Assembly: GCA_964567595.1 (NCBI GenBank)
Contig: CAZMNF010000037.1
Coordinates: 1 to 19,938, forward strand
Origin: CAZMNF01 sp964567595
GTDB taxonomy: Bacteria; Bipolaricaulota; Bipolaricaulia; RBG-16-55-9
DNA length: 19,938 nucleotides
Direction: 5' to 3'
The translations under genes and the position numbers were made by a program. Below the pieces are notes generated by a model, which worked only from the letters and a program-made list of their open reading frames with translations, had not been told where the DNA came from and ran no database searches. Position 1 is the first letter of the stretch. The number at the start of each line of letters is the position of its first letter. Shown here piece after piece: positions 6,644 through 14,529 of the stretch.

Positions 6644-9294
6644 GACGTACGGAAGAACACGAGCGCCTGCGCCAATACCGCGACCGCGAGAGCAACTGGA
6701 AGCACTGGGGGCCCTATCTGAGCGAGCGCGCCTGGGGAACCGTCCGCGAAGATTATAGCGCTGGCGGCGCTGCCTGGGATCATTTCCCGCACGATCACGC
6801 GCGCAGTCGAGCGTACCGCTGGAACGAGGACGGGCTGTTGGGGATCTCCGACCGCCATCAGTACCTCTGTTTCGCCCCCGCGCTCTGGAACGGCCGGGAC
6901 CCGATCTTGAAGGAGCGCCTCTTCGGGCTTTCGGGCGAGGAGGGCAACCACGGCGAGGACGTCAAGGAATGCTACTTCTATCTGGATAACACGCCGACCC
7001 ACAGCTTCATGCAGGCGCTCTACAAGTATCCGCAGGCACAGTTCCCTTACGACGACCTCGTCGCTGAAAACGGACGGCGCAGCGCTCACGACGACGAGTA
7101 CGAGCTGATCGACACCGGCGCTTTCGACGAGGACCGCTACTTCGACGTGCTCGTCACCTATGCCAAGGCCGACCAAGACGACCTGCTCGTCGAGATCGAG
7201 GTCACGAATCGCGGGCCCGACGAGGCGACCTGTTGGGTGCTGCCGACGCTCTGGTTCCGCAACACCTGGAGCTGGGGCTACCCGAACGGGCCCATGGGCG
7301 ACGTCCCCGAGCGGCCGATCATGCACATCACTGACGCCGACGCGGATGGATCGACCATCGAAGCCGTCCACCCGGCGCTCGGGGCGTACGATCTGTCCAT
7401 CGAGGGCGTTGATGACCTCGTCTTCACCGAGAACGAGACCAACCACGAGCGGCTCGACGGCGTCCCCAATGCGACGTCCTATGTGAAGGACGCCTTCCAT
7501 CGCTATTTGATCGACGACGATCCGGACGCGGTCAACCCCGCACGGGAGGGCACCAAAGCGGCTGCGCTCACCCCATGGTCGCTCGAGCCGGGCGAGACGC
7601 GCACGCTGCGGCTCCGCCTCTCCCATGTCGAGCATCCTTCGCCGTTCTCGGACGTCGACGAGGCGCTCGCGCAACGCCGCGCCGAGGCGGATGCGTTCCA
7701 CGCCACCCTCCAACCCGATGGCCTGGACGACGAGGAGCGGAACATCCAGCGCCAGGCCTACGCCGGCATGCTCTGGACGAAACAGCTCTACTACTACGAC
7801 GTGGAACAGTGGCTCCACGGCGATCCGGGCCAGCCCGAACCGCCGTCCGAGCGCCGTCAGGGCCGCAACGCCGAATGGACCCATTTGACCAACTTCGACG
7901 TGATCTCCATGCCCGACAAGTGGGAGTATCCCTGGTACGCCGCTTGGGACCTGGCGTTCCACTGCATCCCGCTCGCGCGGCTCGACGCCGACTTCGCCAA
8001 GCGGCAACTGGAGCTGATGACCCGCGAGTGGTACATGCACCCCAACGGCCAACTGCCCGCCTACGAGTGGGCCTTTGATGACGTCAACCCGCCCGTCCAT
8101 CCGTGGGCCGCGTGGCACGTTTACCGGATCGACGCCGAGCTCAGCGGAGCGCCGGACCGGCCCTTCCTCGAAGGGATTTTTCATAAACTCCTGCTCAACT
8201 TCACTTGGTGGGTCAACCGCAAGGACGCCGACGGGCGCAACGTCTTCCAGGGCGGCTTCCTCGGCCTGGACAACATCAGCCTCTTCGACCGCAGCTCAGC
8301 GCTGCCCGCCGGCGGTCACCTCGATCAGTCCGACGGGACAGCGTGGATGGGCTTTTTCAGCCTGGAAATGATGAAGATCGCGCTGGAACTGGCCAAGACC
8401 GAGCCGGTCTATCAGGACATGGCGAGCAAGTTCTTCGAGCACTTCCTGCGCATCGCCGACGCCATGACCAACTGCGGCGGGCGCGGCCACGCGCTCTGGG
8501 ACGAGACGGACGGCTTCTTCTACGACGCGCTCCACCTTCCGGATGACTCGATCCGATCGCTGCCGGTCCGATCGCTCGTCGGCCTGATCCCGCTGATCGC
8601 CACGGAAGCGATCGAGCCGGAGACGCTCCAGGCCTTGCCGACGTTCCGGCGACGCATGCAGTGGTTCATCGAACACCGCCCCCATCTGACGGGCAACATG
8701 GCGCACGTCGACGTGCCGGGCGAGGGGGAGCGAGTGCTCTTTTCGTTCCTGACGCGAGAGCGCCTGGAACGCATCCTGGGCTATCTGCTCGACGAGGCCG
8801 AGTTCCTCTCCCCCTACGGCGTCCGCTCGCTCTCCAAGGCCCACGAGGCCGAGCCCGTCGAAATGACCATCGACGGCGAGACGTTCCGGATCGCCTACCA
8901 GCCGGCGGAGTCGCGCAGCGGGCTCTTCGGCGGCAACTCCAATTGGCGCGGGCCGGTCTGGTTCCCGGTCAACTACCTCCTCATCGAAGCCCTTCGCGAG
9001 TTCCATCGCTACTACGGCGAGCGGATCCAAGTCGAGTGTCCGACGGGGTCGGGCCGTTGGCTCAACCTCGACCAGGTGGCCCATGAGCTGAGCGAGCGGC
9101 TCGTCTCGTTGTTCCGCCGCGACGAGCTCGGCCGCCGTCCCGTCGACGGCGACCGGGCGATCCAGTGGGACCCGCACTGGCGCGAGTTGCTCCAGTTCCA
9201 CGAGTACTTCCACGGGGACCACGGCGCCGGCCTCGGCGCCAGCCACCAGACGGGCTGGACCGGCCTTGTGGCCGAGCTGCTGAGGTCGGGTTGA
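6640..9294 (+). CDS. Large GH63-family (MGH1-like) glucosidase
   Basis: An 884-residue cytoplasmic glycoside hydrolase with the (alpha/alpha)6 barrel of GH63, related to processing alpha-glucosidase and to bacterial mannosyl- and glucosylglycerate hydrolases. Seen in order: an N-terminal region rich in aromatic residues (SNWKHWGPYLSERAWGTVRED), a beta-rich domain to about residue 340, then the barrel with PWYAAWDLAFHCIPLARLD (Asp437 in the proposed acid position), QLPAYEWAFDDVNPPVHPWA (Glu476), and the late GNSNWRGPVWFPVNYLLIEAL segment (about 766-785) typical of the family. GGAGG five bases before the ATG and an ATGA overlap with the debranching gene show translational coupling. Length matches a common group simply annotated as glucosidase. 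The exact substrate cannot be read from sequence; glycogen fragments, trehalose-like or glyceric-acid glucosides are all possible. Confidence 0.9.
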   Translation: MRRTEEHERLRQYRDRESNWKHWGPYLSERAWGTVREDYSAGGAAWDHFPHDHARSRAYRWNEDGLLGISDRHQYLCFAPALWNGRDPILKERLFGLSGEEGNHGEDVKECYFYLDNTPTHSFMQALYKYPQAQFPYDDLVAENGRRSAHDDEYELIDTGAFDEDRYFDVLVTYAKADQDDLLVEIEVTNRGPDEATCWVLPTLWFRNTWSWGYPNGPMGDVPERPIMHITDADADGSTIEAVHPALGAYDLSIEGVDDLVFTENETNHERLDGVPNATSYVKDAFHRYLIDDDPDAVNPAREGTKAAALTPWSLEPGETRTLRLRLSHVEHPSPFSDVDEALAQRRAEADAFHATLQPDGLDDEERNIQRQAYAGMLWTKQLYYYDVEQWLHGDPGQPEPPSERRQGRNAEWTHLTNFDVISMPDKWEYPWYAAWDLAFHCIPLARLDADFAKRQLELMTREWYMHPNGQLPAYEWAFDDVNPPVHPWAAWHVYRIDAELSGAPDRPFLEGIFHKLLLNFTWWVNRKDADGRNVFQGGFLGLDNISLFDRSSALPAGGHLDQSDGTAWMGFFSLEMMKIALELAKTEPVYQDMASKFFEHFLRIADAMTNCGGRGHALWDETDGFFYDALHLPDDSIRSLPVRSLVGLIPLIATEAIEPETLQALPTFRRRMQWFIEHRPHLTGNMAHVDVPGEGERVLFSFLTRERLERILGYLLDEAEFLSPYGVRSLSKAHEAEPVEMTIDGETFRIAYQPAESRSGLFGGNSNWRGPVWFPVNYLLIEALREFHRYYGERIQVECPTGSGRWLNLDQVAHELSERLVSLFRRDELGRRPVDGDRAIQWDPHWRELLQFHEYFHGDHGAGLGASHQTGWTGLVAELLRSG

Positions 9295-9317
9295 GCCCCA
9301 TCCATCGACGGCGAGCA

Positions 9318-9389
9318 CCCGACTCGTCCGCAGGCTCTCGCTGCTCAGGGACGTGACCGGAGCGGGCCTACCCGTCAGTCCGAGTCGGG
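9318..9389. repeat. Inverted repeat between convergent glucosidase and MFS genes
   Basis: CCCGACTCG (9318-9326) is complementary to CGAGTCGGG (9381-9389), a nine-base match with a 54-base loop. The right arm overlaps the last codons of the MFS gene. No T-run follows, so it is at best a weak convergent terminator and could be chance. Confidence 0.25.
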
Positions 9390-10676
9390 CGAACGGGCGG
9401 TTTCGGTCCGGATCGAAGGTGGCGGGGCCGACGCCGCGACCGTCGGTTCAGTTGCGGCATTGTCGACCTGAGTGTAGACGAGCGCCCACCCCAGGGCCGC
9501 CATGACCGCCCCGAAGGCGAACGGCGCGAGATACCCGAGCTCGATCAAAAATCCGGACGACAGCGGCCCGGCCGCGATGCCGAAGCCGAACGACATCGTC
9601 AGCACCGACAGCTGCGCCCCGGACTGGCCCCGCTGGGTCAGATCCCCCGCCAACGCCAACGCCGGCGCAAACACGAGCGCGCCCGAGATGCCCTGGGCAA
9701 ACCGGGCGGCCACGAGGAGCCAGGAGTCGGCGATCAGCCCCTGCACGAACGTCGTCGGCACCAGAAACGCCATGCCGATCAGGATGAACGTGCGGCGCCC
9801 GAAGCGGTCGCTCAGCTTGCCCGTCAACGGCTGGAACAGCGCGTTCGCCCCGATGAACGCGGCGAACTGCAGGCCGAACATCGTCGGCCCCTGGCCCAGG
9901 CGTGCGTTGATCTGGGGCTCGATGGTGGACAGCACCGAGATGCCGGCCGCCATGGTGAACGAGGCGACCCCGAGCGTGAAGATGGGGTCCAGCCAGCGGT
10001 CGGGGCGGGCCGAGCGCACGGCGATGGCGACGCGCCGGCGGGTGGGCTGGGTTTCGATGGGATCATACACGAACAGCGACACGAGGCCGACGCTGGTGAG
10101 CGCGGCCAGCGCGGCGATGTAGAACGCCGCGTTGAAGCCGCTGATCTCCAGCCCGCCGAACAACGGCAGCGTGTACGGCCCGCCCGCGAGCACGAGCCCG
10201 GCAACGAGCGGCCCCGAGCCGAAGCCGATCATGCGGAAGGAGTTGAAGATCCCCATGTTGCTGCCGCGCTGGCCGGCCGTGCTGTACTCGTTGACCAGCG
10301 CGATGCTGGCGGTGATCGTGATCGCCACCGTGATGCCTTGCACCGCCCGGATCGTCAGCAGCGCCAGATACGACTCCGCCAAGGAAAAGCTGAAGTTGCA
10401 CACGGCCAGAATGACGAGGCCGAGCAGGATGAACGCCTTCCGCTTGCCGAACCGATCCGACAACCTCCCGGCAAACGGCTGCAGCGTGCTGTTGAACAGC
10501 CCGAACACGGACAGGATCAGCCCCGTCACCATCGCCTCGGTCAGCCCGAAGGCCGCGTGCTCGACCGTGCCGCTGGCGACAAACAACGGCAGGACGACGA
10601 TCAGAAACGAGTTGGACAGCGCGTCCGCCATGCGGGCGATGCCGAGCACGGCAACGCGGGTATCAAGGTTCTGCAT
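9375..10676 (-). CDS. MFS transporter, 12-helix drug/metabolite exporter type
   Basis: A 433-residue major facilitator superfamily protein with two six-helix halves. The loop motif between helices 2 and 3 is GRLSDRFGKRK (about residues 69-79), and it is repeated in the second half as GKLSDRFGRRT, the duplication typical of this superfamily. A central polar loop (about 206-230) and a hydrophilic Pro/Ser/Thr-rich tail of some 30 residues are visible. The RAVQGI segment in helix 4 and the general pattern resemble DHA1-like exporters, but the substrate is unknown. The ATG at 10676 has an AGAGGGA site upstream. It lies 170 bases after the Rieske gene on the same strand and might be in the same unit or have its own promoter. 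Its stop lies 80 bases from the convergent glucosidase stop. Confidence 0.92.
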   Translation of the reverse strand: MQNLDTRVAVLGIARMADALSNSFLIVVLPLFVASGTVEHAAFGLTEAMVTGLILSVFGLFNSTLQPFAGRLSDRFGKRKAFILLGLVILAVCNFSFSLAESYLALLTIRAVQGITVAITITASIALVNEYSTAGQRGSNMGIFNSFRMIGFGSGPLVAGLVLAGGPYTLPLFGGLEISGFNAAFYIAALAALTSVGLVSLFVYDPIETQPTRRRVAIAVRSARPDRWLDPIFTLGVASFTMAAGISVLSTIEPQINARLGQGPTMFGLQFAAFIGANALFQPLTGKLSDRFGRRTFILIGMAFLVPTTFVQGLIADSWLLVAARFAQGISGALVFAPALALAGDLTQRGQSGAQLSVLTMSFGFGIAAGPLSSGFLIELGYLAPFAFGAVMAALGWALVYTQVDNAATEPTVAASAPPPSIRTETARSPDSD

Positions 10677-10704
10677 GAGTTCGATCCCTCTTGCGTCGTT
10701 GAGG

Positions 10705-10732
10705 GCGCGGCGTTCGGTCCGTCGGGCCGCGC
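10705..10732. repeat. GC-rich stem-loop in the MFS leader
   Basis: GCGCGGC (10705-10711) and GCCGCGC (10726-10732) can pair with a 14-base loop, 29-56 bases upstream of the MFS start. It may affect leader structure or end part of the upstream Rieske message; no T-run is present. Confidence 0.3.
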
Positions 10733-10846
10733 TTGGGCCACGGTTGACACGTTCCCTGCGATTCTGGAACGGCTAGAGCCTCCAGTGTAAAGCGCAGGGC
10801 CTTCCATTTCGAGGACTTGCGCTCGGAGGGCGGAAGATGCGGCCCA

Positions 10847-12610
10847 TCAGGCTGTCTGATAGAGCGTCTCGCCGCGGTGGAGGCGACGGGCAATGTCGTA
10901 GGTCTGGAACTGCGCGCGAGCGGTCGGGGCGTGGGCGGCGAGATAGCGTGCCGCGGCGATCAGCGCGTTGGCCTGCACGTGCGGCGTCTGCAGCGTCCGG
11001 TAGAGCGCCACGCTGGCCTCCAGCGCTTGAATCGTGTGGAAGTCGCGATCCTCGCGCAACAGCGCCTGGGCGAGCGTCGCGATCAGTTGATCCGGATCGC
11101 CGTCGTTGCCCAGATACTGCGCAACGAGCCGGCCCGCCTCGTCGACGGGTTGCTGGACGTTGAGCAGCTCCACGAACGCGCTCAGCAGCTCGTCGGGGGC
11201 CGCCGGCTCGACGTCCGTCGTCGAGGGGAGCTTGGCCGGCGGCATGTTGAGGAACCGATCGAGGTAGACGCTCATGGCGGCGTCGAACGCCCCGCGCAGC
11301 AGCTCGGGCGACGGAGCCCGTCGCAGTCCCTGATGGACGGCGTTGGCGTAGGTGAACGTGTGCAACGCCGTGTCCCAGTCGGAGAACTCGTTGCTCGTGG
11401 GGAACTGGGCGATGCGTCGCGCGGCCGCGCAGGATATCTCCTTCGCCAGGCCCGCTTCCGTGGCGCCCGCCCGCAGCGCGTCGAGGCAGGCCTCGGCAAT
11501 GCCCTCGGGATCGTCGCTCAGAACCGTCTCCACGAACGCATCCATTTGGGGCCCCGTCCACTCGCCGCGACGGTCGCGACCCGTCGCCAAGGCCTCGGGG
11601 ATCGCCTGGAAAGCGTCGTCGAGGACCGTCACCAGATCAACCGGATTGCGCCAACTGTTGGCTTCTTCCATGCGGGTGGCATTGGCGTAGCCCGGCGCGA
11701 GGCTGCTCAGCACGCGCTCGGTCAGCTCCGGCTCGTCCCAGCCGAGGTGGTCCAGCGCTTCGAGCGCCTTGTTGGTGAAGTCGAGGACATGCCCGACGCT
11801 GAGATAGCGGTGGTCGGTCGCCGCGGCAAAGAGCATGTCGGCGATCCGTTCCCGAGACAGGCCGGAGCGCGCGGCGGTCAGGAGACAGCGCTCGGCGCCG
11901 TCGACATCGCGGACCTCCACGAACTGCCGGAACCAGCGCTTCAGCCGCTCGGGGTCCTCAACGGCATCCGGGAGCGCGCGCAGCACGAACTTCGGCGCCT
12001 GGGCGTCGACGTCGCTCGCGACCGCCGAGAGCCCTTGGTAGAGCGCTTGGGCCTGCGTCTCTCCCTCGAGGTACGGCATGACGTTCTGCAGCGACGTCAA
12101 CATCGTCAAGCCGGGTCCCCAGCCGTTGTCGCGATACCGGACGCCGAAGTCGACGCCGATGCGGAACGGCTCCCGAGGCGGGACGTCGTTCGCCGTCAGC
12201 GAGATCGCCGCTTTGGCGACGACGAGCCGAATGTTCTGTTCGAGGCCCTCGCGCAGCCGCGTCCGCTGATGGGCCACGACGTCGCGCTGTGGCGACACGT
12301 CGACCCAGATCTCGCCGTCGTGGACCTCGACGGGAAACGTGCGGACGTCGTCGGCCCACGGATCGAACGTCCCGCCGCTCGCCAAGTCGAAGCGCGCATG
12401 GTGCCAATGGCACGTCAGGATGCCGTCCTCGACGCTGCCTTGGCTCAAGGGAAACCCCATGTGCGGGCAGCGGTTGTCGACGGCGTAGAGCTCGCCTTGG
12501 TGCTGGAAAACGGCAACGTTGTGACCGCCGCCGCTTGCCACCAACCGACCCTTCCGTCCGAGCTCGTCAAGCGTGCCGGCGCGAATGCGGCTATCAGATT
12601 CCGTGGCCAC
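10847..12610 (-). CDS. Rieske [2Fe-2S] protein with long helical C-terminal domain
   Basis: A 587-residue soluble protein. Residues about 5-115 form a ferredoxin-like Rieske domain with the cluster ligands in CPH-x16-CHWH: Cys48, His50, Cys67 and His70. The spacing is that of cytosolic Rieske ferredoxins and oxygenase components. Residues about 120-587 are mostly helical with no membrane span. They include HVLDFTNKALEALDHLGW and HTFTYANAVHQGLRR, whose histidines (about 267, 274, 417, 426) could bind a metal or substrate. I recall similar Rieske-helical proteins in GC-rich bacteria and a faint likeness to questin-oxidase-type domains, but I assign no reaction. The GTG at 12610 is chosen because it overlaps the stop of the upstream gene by one base (TAGTG) and follows a GGGGGAG site; the longer open frame to 12721 lies inside that gene. 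Co-translation with a flavin-binding protein suggests electron transfer. Confidence 0.85.
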   Translation of the reverse strand: MATESDSRIRAGTLDELGRKGRLVASGGGHNVAVFQHQGELYAVDNRCPHMGFPLSQGSVEDGILTCHWHHARFDLASGGTFDPWADDVRTFPVEVHDGEIWVDVSPQRDVVAHQRTRLREGLEQNIRLVVAKAAISLTANDVPPREPFRIGVDFGVRYRDNGWGPGLTMLTSLQNVMPYLEGETQAQALYQGLSAVASDVDAQAPKFVLRALPDAVEDPERLKRWFRQFVEVRDVDGAERCLLTAARSGLSRERIADMLFAAATDHRYLSVGHVLDFTNKALEALDHLGWDEPELTERVLSSLAPGYANATRMEEANSWRNPVDLVTVLDDAFQAIPEALATGRDRRGEWTGPQMDAFVETVLSDDPEGIAEACLDALRAGATEAGLAKEISCAAARRIAQFPTSNEFSDWDTALHTFTYANAVHQGLRRAPSPELLRGAFDAAMSVYLDRFLNMPPAKLPSTTDVEPAAPDELLSAFVELLNVQQPVDEAGRLVAQYLGNDGDPDQLIATLAQALLREDRDFHTIQALEASVALYRTLQTPHVQANALIAAARYLAAHAPTARAQFQTYDIARRLHRGETLYQTA

Positions 12611-13095
12611 TATGGACTCCCCCTTGCATCGGCGGTCGCCGTCGAGGCCGTTGCGTAGGACTGATCTCGGGCGACGACCGTCTCCGGCTCGAACCTGACG
12701 AAGACGTAGTCGTCCGGCCAATCCAACACCTCGACGAACATCGGATCCCAGTCCTCGACGGGGCCGTCGAGATAGCGGCTCAACAGCCGCCGGCCGCGCG
12801 CAACGTCGAACGCCTCCACCGTCGCCCGGCCGCGCATCCCGACGTGATGGACGGTCCCCGTCGTCAGATCGGCGTCGACGATGCCGAGCGAACAGCGGGG
12901 ATCGCGCTCGATCCGTTTGTCGAACGAGCTCGAGGTCCGATGGGCCAAGATCCAGATCGCGCCGTCTTCCCAGAGGAACCAGACGGGCGAGGTGCGCGGC
13001 CCGTGCTCCGATGCCGTCGCCAGGTGCGCGAAGAGCGGTCGCTGGAGGAACTCGTCAAGGTCGACGCTTCGACGGCGGTCGCGAATCAAGTCCAT
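12610..13095 (-). CDS. Pyridoxamine 5'-phosphate oxidase-like flavin-binding protein
   Basis: A 161-residue split-barrel protein of the PNPOx-like superfamily, whose members bind FMN, F420 or haem. The family pattern is seen in FLQRPLFAHLATASEHGPRTS, PVWFLWEDGAIWILAHR and SSFDKRIERDPRCSLGIVD (residues about 15-74), where the VWF and S-x-K-x-x-x-I segments contact the flavin phosphate. The frame remains open to 13470, but the extra part is arginine- and histidine-rich, antisense to the DCC gene, and unlike the family. The ATG at 13095 has GGAAG six bases upstream. The stop overlaps the Rieske start by one base, so the two are surely co-translated. A perfect TATAAT lies about 100 bases upstream. 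The exact substrate is unknown; a reductase feeding the Rieske cluster is an inference. Confidence 0.87.
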   Translation of the reverse strand: MDLIRDRRRSVDLDEFLQRPLFAHLATASEHGPRTSPVWFLWEDGAIWILAHRTSSSFDKRIERDPRCSLGIVDADLTTGTVHHVGMRGRATVEAFDVARGRRLLSRYLDGPVEDWDPMFVEVLDWPDDYVFVRFEPETVVARDQSYATASTATADARGSP

Positions 13096-13194
13096 GGCAA
13101 CTTCCGCTTGGCCCGCTTGGCCCATTTGGATTTTAGCGACTGGACCGTAGCACGGCTCAATGGCACATTCAACGAACGACTCGGCGAATGTTGC

Positions 13195-13223
13195 ATTATA
13201 TCTCGATCGCGATATCCTGATAG
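13195..13223 (-). promoter_or_regulatory. Promoter with consensus -10 and an operator-like palindrome in its spacer
   Basis: On the minus strand a perfect TATAAT (13200-13195) lies 17 bp after CTATCA (13223-13218), which matches only three of six -35 bases. The spacer and part of the -10 box form ATATC-T-CGATCG-C-GATAT on the plus strand (13198-13215), an 18-bp palindrome with one mismatched pair. A strong -10 with a poor -35 and a symmetric site between them is typical of a regulated promoter. Predicted transcription would start near 13188 and read the flavoprotein-Rieske unit. Confidence 0.6.
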
Positions 13224-13281
13224 GGCCAGAATCCGCGCGAAAGCGCCGACGCGACTCGGGCGTCCGGGCAACGACGACGGC

Positions 13282-13308
13282 CACCAACGCCACCGTGCGG
13301 TGGTGGTG
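13282..13308 (+). repeat. Stable GC-rich stem-loop in the DCC-gene leader
   Basis: CACCA-ACG-CCACC, GTGC loop, GGTGG-TGGTG can fold as two stacked five-base stems with a three-base bulge, ending some 36 bases before the ATG at 13345. It precedes the ribosome site and might influence expression of the DCC-methyltransferase pair. Confidence 0.4.
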
Positions 13309-13344
13309 CGCCGACAAGCCCCGATCCAGACGGAAGGGTTGATC

Positions 13345-13830
13345 ATGCCTGAAACGCTGTTGATATACGACGGCGATTGTCGATACTGCCGTGCGTTCGC
13401 CCGACTGTTGGGGAACCTCGACCGGCAGGATCGCTTCGTCCAACGACCCTTCGACGCTCCCGACGCCCAAGCCCTACTTCACGCGCAATTCGGCGAGGCC
13501 ATCGGCTTTGCCATGTACCTCGTGGAGGCCGACCGAGTGAGCTGGGGGGCCCGCGCAGCCGAGCGCGTCGTCGAAACGCTCGGCGGTCCGCGCCCGCTGA
13601 AGCGTCCGCTCAAGTGGCTGGCGTTTCGACTCTATCCGTGGCTGTTGGGCATCGTCTCGCGCCTGAGCGGGCGCGAGCGCGAGGTCTGCGGCCCGGCATG
13701 CGCGGTGCCGACCTCGGGACCGACCGACGCCGGCCGCGTTCCCCTGGTCGAGGCGGCCGCGGGCGACCTGCGCCGGATTGTCAACGGGGACCGCGCCCAA
13801 CATTCGACCTCGGCGGCGTCCTCCAGCTGA
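13345..13830 (+). CDS. DCC-family (DUF393) thiol-disulfide oxidoreductase-like protein
   Basis: A 161-residue thioredoxin-fold-like protein of the DCC family, named for the conserved YDGDCxxC motif. Here it is YDGDCRYC at residues 8-15, giving Cys12 and Cys15 as the likely redox pair. The following helix (RAFARLLGNLDRQDRF) and the later WGARAAERVVETLGG and KWLAFRLYPWLLGIVSRL segments fit the family. An additional CGPAC motif (Cys115, Cys119) lies in the C-terminal part, followed by a low-complexity Ser/Ala tail. The ATG at 13345 has GGAAGG seven bases upstream; the much longer open frame from 12289 is antisense to the flavoprotein and Rieske genes and is not coding. It is followed after five bases by a methyltransferase. 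Substrate unknown. Confidence 0.9.
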   Translation: MPETLLIYDGDCRYCRAFARLLGNLDRQDRFVQRPFDAPDAQALLHAQFGEAIGFAMYLVEADRVSWGARAAERVVETLGGPRPLKRPLKWLAFRLYPWLLGIVSRLSGREREVCGPACAVPTSGPTDAGRVPLVEAAAGDLRRIVNGDRAQHSTSAASSS

Positions 13831-13835
13831 TCGAC

Positions 13836-14486
13836 ATGACCGACGCGCGAGGCGTCTGGGAGGGCTTTTTCGAGCAAGCGGAGAACCGCTGGCGCCAGCC
13901 CCACGCGGCCGTGGAATCCCTGGTTCCGCACTTGCGCGAGCACGGCTGTCGCGATGTGCTCGATCTCGGCTGCGGCGCGGGGCGGCACTTCGTCCACTTG
14001 GCCGACCAGGGGTTCCGCCCCTATGGCCTCGACCTCTCGCGCACGGCGCTGCGTCATGCACGAGCGTGGCTGCTCGATCAGGGACAGCCCGTTCGGCTTG
14101 TGCGCAGCGACATGGGCGCGCTGCCCTTTCGGACGACGAGCTTCGACGCGCTCATCAGCCTGTTCGTCATCTACCACGGCACGCGCGCGGAGGTCGCCCG
14201 CCGCTTCGCGGACGTCCATCGGATCGTGCGACCGGGCGGGCTCGTGCTCGTCAACCTCATCGGCCGCGACCACGATCGCTACGGGCGCGGCCGACAGCTG
14301 GAAGACCACACCTTCGCGCCCGACGTCGGCCCGGACCGCGGCGTGCCGCACCGCTTCAGCGATCGGGGCGAGGCCGAGGCGCTCCTGGCCGACTTCGAGC
14401 TGCTCGAGCTGGCGGAGCTCAGGTCGAACCGAGCGGGCGAACGCCACCAACACTGGCAGGTTCTAGCGCAACGACCGACTGATTGA
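13836..14486 (+). CDS. Class I SAM-dependent methyltransferase
   Basis: A 216-residue methyltransferase with a Rossmann-like fold. SAM-binding motif I is VLDLGCGAGRHFVHLADQG (residues 41-59), the acidic end of strand 2 is YGLDLS (63-68), and motif II/III positions are SDMGALPF (91-98) and VRPGGLVLVN (131-140). The C-terminal pattern, DHTFAPDV, PHRFSD and HWQVLAQRP, resembles TehB-like small-molecule methyltransferases, but no substrate can be named. The ATG at 13836 lies five bases after the DCC stop and has no Shine-Dalgarno site, so translation is probably coupled to that gene; the open frame continues upstream out of frame with the DCC gene and has no support. Cytoplasmic. Confidence 0.9.
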   Translation: MTDARGVWEGFFEQAENRWRQPHAAVESLVPHLREHGCRDVLDLGCGAGRHFVHLADQGFRPYGLDLSRTALRHARAWLLDQGQPVRLVRSDMGALPFRTTSFDALISLFVIYHGTRAEVARRFADVHRIVRPGGLVLVNLIGRDHDRYGRGRQLEDHTFAPDVGPDRGVPHRFSDRGEAEALLADFELLELAELRSNRAGERHQHWQVLAQRPTD

Positions 14487-14511
14487 CCTTCCATTCGCTT
14501 GCGTTTACCCT
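14483..14511 (+). promoter_or_regulatory. Probable sigma70 promoter of the small lipoprotein gene
   Basis: TTGACC (14483-14488), a 17-bp spacer and TACCCT (14506-14511) fit the sigma70 form, with transcription expected near 14518. The -35 box overlaps the end of the methyltransferase gene. The -10 box falls inside the inverted repeat at 14504-14523. Confidence 0.4.
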
Positions 14512-14523
14512 TGGTCGGGTAAA
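14504..14523. repeat. Perfect 7-bp inverted repeat over the promoter and ribosome site of the lipoprotein gene
   Basis: TTTACCC (14504-14510), loop TTGGTC, GGGTAAA (14517-14523). The right arm runs straight into the AAAGGGGG ribosome site. It could be an operator over the -10 region or, if transcribed, a hairpin affecting the Shine-Dalgarno site. Confidence 0.5.
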
Positions 14524-14529
14524 GGGGGA

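Noticed and set aside
6628..8184. 518-codon minus-strand frame opposite the GH63 gene.
   Set aside because: Valine/arginine-rich shadow of a clear glycosidase frame with intact motifs.
10744..10749. Isolated plus-strand TTGACA upstream of the MFS gene.
   Set aside because: No -10 box at 15-19 bp and no plus-strand gene downstream until 13345.
10761..10791. Possible minus-strand promoter for the MFS gene (TTTACA, 19-bp spacer, CAGAAT).
   Set aside because: The spacer is too long and the -10 match is weak; in GC-rich DNA this is not enough.
10817..12658. 613-codon plus-strand open frame opposite the Rieske gene.
   Set aside because: Composition is that of an antisense shadow; the minus-strand product has intact Rieske ligands and a coupled start.
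12289..13344. Long plus-strand open frame in front of the DCC gene.
   Set aside because: It is antisense to the Rieske and flavoprotein genes, is rich in Arg/Pro/Gly as expected for a GC-rich shadow frame, and only the part from ATG 13345 has family motifs and a ribosome site.
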